Under the pieces are notes generated by a model. The model made no database searches, was not told the origin of the DNA, and worked only from the letters and a program-made list of their open reading frames with translations. DNA of 12,087 nucleotides from positions 1-12,087 of the forward strand of contig CALLYN010000260.1 in NCBI GenBank assembly GCA_937858455.1, written 5' to 3'. The DNA is from an uncultured Kouleothrix sp. (GTDB taxonomy: Bacteria > Chloroflexota > Chloroflexia > Chloroflexales > Roseiflexaceae). Below are positions 6,930 through 12,087 of the stretch, piece after piece. The first letter of the stretch is position 1. Each line of letters begins with the position of its first letter. Both the position numbers and the translations under genes were made by a program.

Positions 6930-7001
6930 TCAATACTTTCATGGACGGTACGGATTTCGGCAGCGCCCACAGAGGCACAAAGGCGCACACAAACAAACCG
7001 C
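6930..7001. other. Spacer between CHAT gene and array B
   Basis: No gene or terminator-like hairpin is seen directly after the CHAT stop codon. A short stretch (6936-6949, ACTTTCATGGACGG) resembles bases within the palindrome at 1010-1102, which may be chance. Confidence 0.3.
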
Positions 7002-7232
7002 GCGCACCCGCCGAGCGACATCCCCCGCGCGGCGACTTGCATTCCCCGCGCCACGACTTGCACTCCATGCCCGCCGAGCGACACTCCCCGCGCGGCGACT
7101 TGCATTCCCCGCGCCACGACTAGCACTCCATGCCCGCCGAGCGACATCCCCCGCCCGGCGACTTGCATTCCCCGCGCGGCGACTTGCACTCCATGCCCGC
7201 CGAGCGACATCCCCCGCGCAATAACTAGCATT
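7002..7232. repeat. Tandem array B: 11 in-register 21-bp units
   Basis: Eleven units of the same three types as array A, in the order C A B C A B C A A C and the same diverged terminal unit (7212-7232, identical to 2526-2546). The C-A-B triplet order is cleaner here than in array A. Array B begins 72 bases after the CHAT gene stop codon. Confidence 0.95.
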
Positions 7233-7237
7233 CTTGT

Positions 7238-7276
7238 TGTGATGCCCTGCCCGGCGAAGCCGGGCAGGGCATCACA
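7238..7276. repeat. 18-bp-stem hairpin with GAA loop, copy B
   Basis: Identical in every base to 2552-2590: 7238-7255 pairs with 7259-7276 around GAA. It is the strongest hairpin downstream of the CHAT gene and might mark its transcript end, although no T-run follows. Confidence 0.85.
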
Positions 7277-7349
7277 CAAAGAAATTCGGGAGCGGCTTCG
7301 CCGCCCGCGAACCCCCGCAATACAGCACGTGTTCAGCCCAAGGAAGAAA
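7277..7349. repeat. Conserved tail of the array element, copy B
   Basis: Matches 2591-2663 with five substitutions and no indel. The small hairpin here is GCGGC-TTC-GCCGC, fully paired; copy A has a G-T pair at the same place. Confidence 0.8.
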
Positions 7350-7386
7350 TTCGCAGGCGGCGATGCCGCCACCAAACCCCCGGCAA
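7346..7386. repeat. Diverged second copy of the tail hairpin motif
   Basis: GAAATTCG, then a GGCGGC-GAT-GCCGCC hairpin (7356-7370), then AACCCCC and CAA, repeat the layout of 7281-7320 with different loop and flanking bases. Array A has no equivalent at this position. The spacing and the preserved pairing suggest a small structured repeat of its own. Confidence 0.55.
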
Positions 7387-7483
7387 CGTGCAAGTGATCA
7401 GGCGAAGAGCGTTGGCCATAACCGCAGGCGCGATGTAGCGCGCGCGTAGATCGGCGGCGAACAGCGCACGCCAGGTTCTCCCG

Positions 7484-7489
7484 TATAAT
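7484..7489 (+). promoter_or_regulatory. TATAAT -10 box of the MFS gene, leaderless-type spacing
   Basis: A perfect TATAAT ends 6 bases before the ATG at 7496, which places the expected transcription start on or next to the start codon. No recognisable TTGACA-like -35 is present, and no Shine-Dalgarno could fit on such a transcript. Confidence 0.6.
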
Positions 7490-7495
7490 CAGGCA

Positions 7496-8803
7496 ATGTC
7501 TACTCAACCACATCCCGCGCCCGCGGCGACCTCGCCCGCCACGATGCGCCGGAACTTCCGCCTTGGCGTTGCCAACGGCGTGCTCTTTACGCTTGGCGAG
7601 GCGATGCTGAGCGCGAACGTGGTGCTGGCGCTGCTGGTGCGCGAGCTTGGCGGCTCGCTGGTGCTGGTGGGGCTGCTGCCGGCGCTGCAGACCGGCGGCT
7701 ACCTGCTGCCGCAGCTGCTGGTCGGCGGGCGCATTCAGGGCATGGCCGCTAAGCTGCCGCTGTACCGGCGCGCGGCCGTGGCGCGTGTGGTGGCTTACCT
7801 GGTGCTGCTGGCGGCCATCTTCGGCGCCGACATGTTTTCGCCCAGCGTCAGCCTGTGGCTGATTGTCGCCAGCTTCAGCATCTTCAACCTGGGCGGCGGC
7901 ACCTCGACGCTGGCGTTTCAAGACGTTGTGGCGAAAGTGATACCACCCCGGCAGCGCGGCAGCTTCTTCGGCACGCGCCAGCTGCTCGGCGGCCTGCTCA
8001 CCTTTCTGATCGTCGGGCCGCTGGCGCGCTGGCTGCTGAACGACAACGCCCCGCTCGGCTTTCCGAATAACTACGGCGTGCTGGCGACGCTCGGCCTGCT
8101 GGGGATCGGCAGCGGGCTGCTGTCGTTCGCGCTGATCGACGAGCCGGTGCAGGCCCAGCCGGGCGCGCGGCTGCGGGTGATCGAGGGGCTGCGGCGCGCG
8201 CCGGCGATTATTCGCGAGCACGCCAACTACCGCTGGTTTATTATCTCGCGCATCCTGACGCGCGTAGGCCAGATCGCCGAGCCGTTCTATATGGTCTACG
8301 CCACCGAGGCGCTGGGGCTGCCGACGAGCGCCGCCGGGCTGTTTCTGGCGGTGCGCGCCATCACCGGCGCGCTCTCGAACTTGCTGTGGGGCCGCGTGAG
8401 CGACCGCAGCGGCAACCGCAGGCTGGTGGTGCTGAGCGGAATGTTGCTGGTGCTGCCGCCGGTGCTCGCGCTGGCCGGGCCGATCGTAGCCACGCGGCTG
8501 GGGATGGGCAGCGGCGGGCTTATGCTGGCGATCGGGCTGGTGTTTCTGGCGAGCGGCGCGGCCAACGACGGCAGCAACATGGCCGCAAACACCTACCTGC
8601 TCGAGATCGCGCCCGACGACGAGCGCCCGACGTATATGGGGCTGGCGAATACGCTGCTGGGCGCGGCGACGTTTGTGCCGGTGCTGGGCGGCTGGCTGGT
8701 CGAGCGCGCCGGCTTCTTCGCCACCTTCACGGTGGGGCTGGTATTCGCGCTGCTGGGGCTGCTGGCGTCGTCGCGGCTGGGCCAGGGCGACGCAGAGCGC
8801 TAG
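7496..8803 (+). CDS. MFS transporter
   Basis: A 435-residue inner-membrane transporter of the major facilitator superfamily, with roughly 12 hydrophobic segments split in two halves by a polar loop (about 215-245). Visible family features are a motif-A-like loop G-G-R-I-Q-G-M between segments 2 and 3 (77-83) and a clear second-half motif A, W-G-R-V-S-D-R-S-G-N-R-R (298-309). A conserved-looking segment A-P-D-D-E-R-P-T-Y-M-G-L-A-N (372-385) follows. The substrate is not predictable; sugar or drug efflux-type MFS are both possible. The N-terminus (1-17) is Pro/Ala-rich and cytoplasmic; ATG 7496 is supported by the TATAAT six bases before it. Leucine is coded mostly by CTG. It converges with potC, leaving only 21 bases between the stop codons and just a weak hairpin (CCTGG/CCAGG, 8808-8819) for termination. 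Confidence 0.9.
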   Translation: MSTQPHPAPAATSPATMRRNFRLGVANGVLFTLGEAMLSANVVLALLVRELGGSLVLVGLLPALQTGGYLLPQLLVGGRIQGMAAKLPLYRRAAVARVVAYLVLLAAIFGADMFSPSVSLWLIVASFSIFNLGGGTSTLAFQDVVAKVIPPRQRGSFFGTRQLLGGLLTFLIVGPLARWLLNDNAPLGFPNNYGVLATLGLLGIGSGLLSFALIDEPVQAQPGARLRVIEGLRRAPAIIREHANYRWFIISRILTRVGQIAEPFYMVYATEALGLPTSAAGLFLAVRAITGALSNLLWGRVSDRSGNRRLVVLSGMLLVLPPVLALAGPIVATRLGMGSGGLMLAIGLVFLASGAANDGSNMAANTYLLEIAPDDERPTYMGLANTLLGAATFVPVLGGWLVERAGFFATFTVGLVFALLGLLASSRLGQGDAER

Positions 8804-8824
8804 CCCACCTGGTGCCAGGCCGCG

Positions 8825-9643
8825 CTACTTGCCGCCGCCGGCGACCTCGGTGGTATCCTGGGTGAGCCGGTTGGCCAGCAGGATCGGCAGAAACGTCGCG
8901 GCGATCACAAACACCGCCACCACGTTTGTCACCGGGCGGTTGCGCGGGCGCACCAGCTGGCTGAGAATCCAGATCGGCAGCGTTTCTTGCTGGCCGGCGG
9001 TAAACGTGGTGACGATCACCTCGTCGAACGAGAGTGCGAACGCCAGCATGCCGCCGGCAAGCAGCGCGGTAGCAATGTTTGGCAACACCACGTAGCGAAA
9101 TGTCTGAAAGCTGGTGGCGCCCAGGTCCATCGACGCCTCGATCTGCGAGGCCGAAGTGCGGCGGAAGCGCGCCAGCACATTGTTGTACACCACCACTACG
9201 CAGAAGGTCGCATGGCCGAGCACGATCGTCCAGAAGCTGAACGGCAGCGCGGCCAGGCTCATGGCCGAGCGCAGCGCGATGCCGGTGACAATGCCGGGCA
9301 GCGCCAGCGGCAGCAGCAGCAGAAACGAGATCGCCTCGCGGCCGAAGAACGCGCTGCGGTACACCGCCATCGCGGCCAGCGTGCCGAGTACAAGCGCCAC
9401 CGTGGTGGAGACGGCCGCCACGCGCAGCGAGAGGCTGATCGCCTGCCACACGTCGTCGCGCGCCCAGGCCACGCCAAACCAGCGCAGCGTCAGGCCCGGC
9501 GGCGGGAAGGTGAACGTCGCGTCTTCGGTGCTGAAGGCGTACAGAATAATGATCAGGAATGGCACGTACAGAAACGCCAGCACGCAGGCAGTGGCGAGCT
9601 TGAGCAGCAGCGGCGCGCGGGGCTGGGTTGCCTGTGCACTCAC
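8825..9643 (-). CDS. potC: ABC transporter permease, spermidine/putrescine type (PotC-like)
   Basis: A 272-residue inner-membrane permease subunit of a polyamine-type ABC importer. About six transmembrane helices can be seen (for example 15-37, 72-95, 106-125, 137-158, 191-210, 240-257). The cytoplasmic EAA loop that contacts the ATPase is at 169-190 (E-A-S-M-D-L-G-A-T...F-R-Y-V-V-L-P). The late F-D-E-V-I-V-T-T-F stretch is typical of PotC/PotI. The length matches the family. The start is GTG 9643, with GGAG seven bases upstream. It begins 12 bases after the potB stop codon, so the two are translated from one message. The actual substrate depends on the binding protein (PotD/F-like), which is not in the window; other putrescine/thiamine/iron-type members share this fold. 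Confidence 0.9.
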   Translation of the reverse strand: MSAQATQPRAPLLLKLATACVLAFLYVPFLIIILYAFSTEDATFTFPPPGLTLRWFGVAWARDDVWQAISLSLRVAAVSTTVALVLGTLAAMAVYRSAFFGREAISFLLLLPLALPGIVTGIALRSAMSLAALPFSFWTIVLGHATFCVVVVYNNVLARFRRTSASQIEASMDLGATSFQTFRYVVLPNIATALLAGGMLAFALSFDEVIVTTFTAGQQETLPIWILSQLVRPRNRPVTNVVAVFVIAATFLPILLANRLTQDTTEVAGGGK

Positions 9644-9655
9644 GCGTAATCTCCT

Positions 9656-10606
9656 CTATAGCGCATCGAACGCGCCAAGCCTGCGCGCGCCGATCAGGTA
9701 CAGCGCCATGATCACCATCGGCACAACCGTGAACGCCGCGGCCAGCGGGATGTTGCCGGCGGTGCCCTGCTGCTGCTGCACGGCCTGGCCGATGAATAGG
9801 CTCGAGTTGCCAAACGTGCCGGGGATGATGAAGTCGCCGAGCGTGAGCGAGAAGGTGAAGATCGAGCCGGCGACCACGCCGGGGAACGCCAGCGGCAAAA
9901 TCACATTGCGGAAGGTCGCGGCCGGCCGCGCCCCCAGGTCGCTCGAGGCCTCGACGAGCGAGCGCGGCACGCGCTCAAGCGCCGCGACGATCGGCAGGAT
10001 CATGTACGGCAGCCAGACGTACAGAAACGCCAGGAACATGCCGATCGCAGAGACCGACAGCGAAGGCCCGCCGATCGCGGGGATGCTCAGCAGCCCATCG
10101 ATCAGCCCGCCAAGCCCGAGACGCGCGAAGAACCAGGTGAGGATGCCTTCTTTGGCGAGGATGAGCTTCCAGGCGTAGATCCGCACCAGGTAGCTCGACC
10201 ACAGCGGCATTGTCACGGCCAGGTACAGCAGCGCCCTGGCGCGCGGGGTCGCGTAGCGCGCCATGTAGAATGCCAGCGGGAAGGCCAGCAGCGCCGCAGC
10301 CAGCGTCACAAGCGCGGCCATGCTGGCGGTGCGCGCGGCGATATCGAGATTCGCGCGCGTCAGCAGGTCGGCGTAGGTGGCAAGCGTGAAACGACGCACC
10401 ACCTGGCCGGTGAAGCCGTCGAGGTGAAAGAAGCTCTGGGTCAGCAGCGCGAACAGCGACCCGAGATACACCAGGCCAAGCCACAGCAGCGGCGGGGCGA
10501 GCAGCAGCGCCAGCGCGAGGCGCGGCCGGCGGTAGAGGTAGGTTGCCATGCGGCGGCCGGGCGCCGCGCCGCCCGCTTGTGATGGTTGCGCTACGCTTTC
10601 TGCCAC
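9656..10606 (-). CDS. potB: ABC transporter permease, spermidine/putrescine type (PotB-like)
   Basis: A 316-residue inner-membrane permease, the partner of the following PotC-like protein. After a polar N-terminus (1-28) come about six membrane helices (30-56, 95-117, 124-145, 184-208, 238-258, 287-306). The EAA loop is at 219-239 (E-A-S-S-D-L-G-A-R-P...F-R-N-V-I-L-P). The L-W-S-S-Y-L-V-R-I-Y-A-W and G-D-F-I-I-P stretches are characteristic of PotB/PotH. The start is GTG 10606 with GGAG nine bases upstream. It begins 23 bases after the stop of the Uma2 gene, tight enough for co-transcription with it. Stop TAG at 9656-9658 directly abuts the Shine-Dalgarno of potC. Confidence 0.9.
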   Translation of the reverse strand: MAESVAQPSQAGGAAPGRRMATYLYRRPRLALALLLAPPLLWLGLVYLGSLFALLTQSFFHLDGFTGQVVRRFTLATYADLLTRANLDIAARTASMAALVTLAAALLAFPLAFYMARYATPRARALLYLAVTMPLWSSYLVRIYAWKLILAKEGILTWFFARLGLGGLIDGLLSIPAIGGPSLSVSAIGMFLAFLYVWLPYMILPIVAALERVPRSLVEASSDLGARPAATFRNVILPLAFPGVVAGSIFTFSLTLGDFIIPGTFGNSSLFIGQAVQQQQGTAGNIPLAAAFTVVPMVIMALYLIGARRLGAFDAL

Positions 10607-10629
10607 GGCACGTCGCTCCTTCGAGTATG

Positions 10630-11376
10630 CTAGCCGTCCTTCCGGCCCAGCAGCGCGCGCAGGCGCGCAACCTCGGCCTCGGCGGCACTGGCGCGGGCGG
10701 ATTGTTCGGCGGCGCGAGCCTCGGCGGCAAGGCGCGCCTCGGTTTCGGCCAGCAGCCGGATCTCGGCCTCGTGGCGTGCGGCCTCGGCGGCGCGGCGCGC
10801 CAGTACTTCTTCATCGGAGATCGGCAGCCGCTCGCCGGTGGCGGCGTTATACAGGCGCAGCGCCTGATCCTCGGCGCGCAGCTCGAGGCCCAGCACTGCG
10901 CAGCGCAGCGGAAAGGTATCGATCGGCGCGTACGCGCCATTCGCCAGGCGGTAGCCTTGCAAGCGCGGCGCCAAGTAATCGCCGTATGGGTCGAACAAAA
11001 AGTACTCCTGCACGCCAAGGCGGGCATACAGCGCAGGCTTGATATCGCGGTCGGCGGCGCTGGTCTTCTTCGACGTGATCTCGATCACCACGGCGGGCAC
11101 GCGCCCATCCTCGGCCCACACCTTGTAGGTGCGGCGGCGGCGCTGCTCGGCGCCAAGGATCACAAACACATCCGGCGCGACAACCGCGCGCGGGTTGCCT
11201 TCTTCAAAGTACACAAACAGGTTGCCGGCAACATACGCCTGGACATTCGCCAGAAACCACTTGAGCGCAAAGATCAGGTCGGTCATCAAGTCGCGGTGCA
11301 GGTCGGTTTCGCCGATCGGCTTGCCATCGCTTTCGGGGTAGTGCAGGTTGCGGGCGGGCGCTGGTATGCTGCTCAT
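10630..11376 (-). CDS. Uma2 family (DUF820) putative restriction endonuclease with coiled-coil tail
   Basis: A 248-residue protein. Residues ~20-170 form a Uma2-type PD-(D/E)XK nuclease fold: P-D-V at 68-70 (Asp69), V-V-I-E-I-T-S at 96-102 (Glu99) and D-I-K-P-A-L-Y at 111-117 (Lys113), then G-V-Q-E-Y-F-L-F-D. The active-site set looks complete. Residues ~185-243 are Ala/Glu/Arg-rich heptad-like sequence, a probable coiled coil seen in many longer Uma2 members. The family is abundant in Chloroflexota and cyanobacteria, and its biological role is not established. The start ATG 11376 has AAAGG eight bases upstream; a TTG six bases earlier would be too close to it. It sits between potA and potB, 78 bases after the former and 23 before the latter, with its own TATAAT upstream. 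Confidence 0.88.
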   Translation of the reverse strand: MSSIPAPARNLHYPESDGKPIGETDLHRDLMTDLIFALKWFLANVQAYVAGNLFVYFEEGNPRAVVAPDVFVILGAEQRRRRTYKVWAEDGRVPAVVIEITSKKTSAADRDIKPALYARLGVQEYFLFDPYGDYLAPRLQGYRLANGAYAPIDTFPLRCAVLGLELRAEDQALRLYNAATGERLPISDEEVLARRAAEAARHEAEIRLLAETEARLAAEARAAEQSARASAAEAEVARLRALLGRKDG

Positions 11377-11427
11377 CGGCAATGCCTTTACACGCTACAA
11401 TTTCGCCTGGCAGAGGCAGGTAGCGCC

Positions 11428-11433
11428 ATTATA
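11428..11433 (-). promoter_or_regulatory. TATAAT -10 box upstream of the Uma2 gene
   Basis: A perfect TATAAT reads on the - strand in the 78-base gap between potA and Uma2. It would give a ~45-base leader to the ATG at 11376. TGAGCA (- strand, 11457-11452) is a poor -35 candidate at an 18-base spacing, overlapping the potA stop. The spacer holds the 12-bp palindrome CGCGCCGGCGCG (11437-11448), a possible operator or end-of-potA structure. Confidence 0.5.
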
Positions 11434-11454
11434 CATCGCGCCGGCGCGGCATGC

Positions 11455-12087
11455 TCAGCCAATGCGCTGGGTGTGCTGGCGCGGCCACAGCAGCCGAACC
11501 GGCCGGCCGTAGGCGGCGCGCGCGTCGACGGCGCCGCCGTCGAGGTTTTGCGCAACCACCGTCAGCTCGCCGCCGCCGTCAAGCTCCACCTGGTAGCGCG
11601 TGTGCATCCCCAGGTACACGACATCGCGGATGTGCCCGGCGGCGGCGAACATATCGCCCGGCACCGGCGCGCCCGGCTCGGCCATGCGGATCTTCTCGGG
11701 GCGGATGGCGAAGGCGTGCTCATCGCCGGTGATCGCCGCCGCCGCCGCGCCGCGCACAATGTTCGAGATGCCGACGAAGCCGGCCACAAACGCGCTGGCG
11801 GGGTGCTCGTACACCTCCGAGGGCGCGCCGAGCTGCTCGATCGTGCCGTGGTTAAACACGGCGATCCGATCGCTCATCGTCAGCGCCTCCTCCTGGTCGT
11901 GCGTGACATACACAAACGTAATGCCGACCTGCTGCTGGATCGCCTTCAGCTCGATCTGCATCTGCTGGCGCAGCTTAAGATCCAGCGCGCCGAGCGGCTC
12001 GTCGAGCAGCAGCACGCGCGGCTGGTTCACCAGCGCGCGCGCCAGCGCCACGCGCTGGCGCTGGCCGCCCGAGAGCTGGGCGGGCCG
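11455..12087 (-). CDS. potA: ABC transporter ATP-binding protein, PotA-like (5' end outside window)
   Basis: The C-terminal 210 residues of the ATPase subunit of the same importer. The frame is open through the right edge of the window, so the N-terminal part with Walker A is not seen. Visible in order are the ABC signature L-S-G-G-Q-R-Q-R at the very edge, Walker [13 protein letters not shown], the switch-histidine loop V-T-H-D-Q-E-E-A-L, then [19 protein letters not shown] leading to F-V-G-x-S-N. A C-terminal TOBE-type regulatory region follows (I-R-P-E-K-I-R and beta strands). These are the marks of the PotA/MalK/FbpC (CUT1/polyamine) group. The two Pot-type permeases downstream make PotA the best name. 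The protein works at the inner face of the membrane and drives uptake by ATP hydrolysis. Confidence 0.9.
   Translation of the reverse strand, partial: RPAQLSGGQRQRVALARALVNQPRVLLLDEPLGALDLKLRQQMQIELKAIQQQVGITFVYVTHDQEEALTMSDRIAVFNHGTIEQLGAPSEVYEHPASAFVAGFVGISNIVRGAAAAAITGDEHAFAIRPEKIRMAEPGAPVPGDMFAAAGHIRDVVYLGMHTRYQVELDGGGELTVVAQNLDGGAVDARAAYGRPVRLLWPRQHTQRIG

Noticed and set aside
6936..6949. A short similarity to 1022-1037 (ACTTT..CATGGA.GG)
   Set aside because: Too short and interrupted to separate from chance; neighbouring bases do not align.
6722..8221. A 499-codon open frame on the - strand
   Set aside because: It runs antisense through the MFS gene, array B and the end of the CHAT gene, and is low-complexity Gln/Arg/Ala-rich. 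The + strand genes have clear domains, so this is a GC-rich shadow.
8808..8819. CCTGG/CCAGG hairpin as a bidirectional terminator between the MFS gene and potC
   Set aside because: A five-base stem with a two-base loop and no T-run is too weak to call a terminator.

Overview
The window is GC-rich chromosomal DNA from a bacterium. Four things suggest the Chloroflexota (Chloroflexia, Roseiflexus/Kouleothrix-like): the mix of gene families (Uma2 nuclease, DinB-like proteins, a CHAT-STAND-TPR giant), the strong G/C third-position bias, Shine-Dalgarno starts mixed with a leaderless-looking start, and intergenic tandem arrays. This placement is inference; no rRNA or other marker gene is present.

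Layout. (1) 1-331: C-terminal end of the GTPase HflX, + strand, followed by a terminator-like hairpin. (2) 450-1945, - strand: two DinB-like four-helix proteins, separated by a spacer that holds a 93-bp imperfect palindrome. (3) 1946-2922: almost 1 kb without a convincing gene, with 25 in-register 21-bp repeats, an 18-bp-stem hairpin, a conserved tail and an AT-rich promoter-like zone. (4) 2923-6929, + strand: a two-gene unit. A 116-residue protein is followed by a 1212-residue CHAT protease / NB-ARC-type STAND NTPase / TPR protein, with the architecture of bacterial NLR-like conflict (defence or regulated-death) proteins. (5) 6930-7495: a second, shorter copy of the same 21-bp array, hairpin and tail, so the two-gene unit sits between direct repeats about 4.7 kb apart. 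(6) 7496-8803, + strand: an MFS transporter with a perfect TATAAT placed for leaderless transcription. (7) 8825-12087, - strand: an ABC importer of the spermidine/putrescine type in the order potA (partial), Uma2 nuclease, potB, potC. The Uma2 gene lies between the ATPase and the permeases and has its own TATAAT.

How the parts relate. HflX, the DinB-like proteins, the MFS protein and the Pot importer look like ordinary genome content. The part most worth attention is 2.0-7.4 kb. Its candidate NLR-like system combines a sensor with three nearly identical 120-bp TPR repeats (a sign of recent expansion), a central switch ATPase, an N-terminal caspase-like protease with an intact His/Cys pair, and a small conserved-looking partner. 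The direct-repeat boundaries would allow the whole unit to be lost or gained by recombination.
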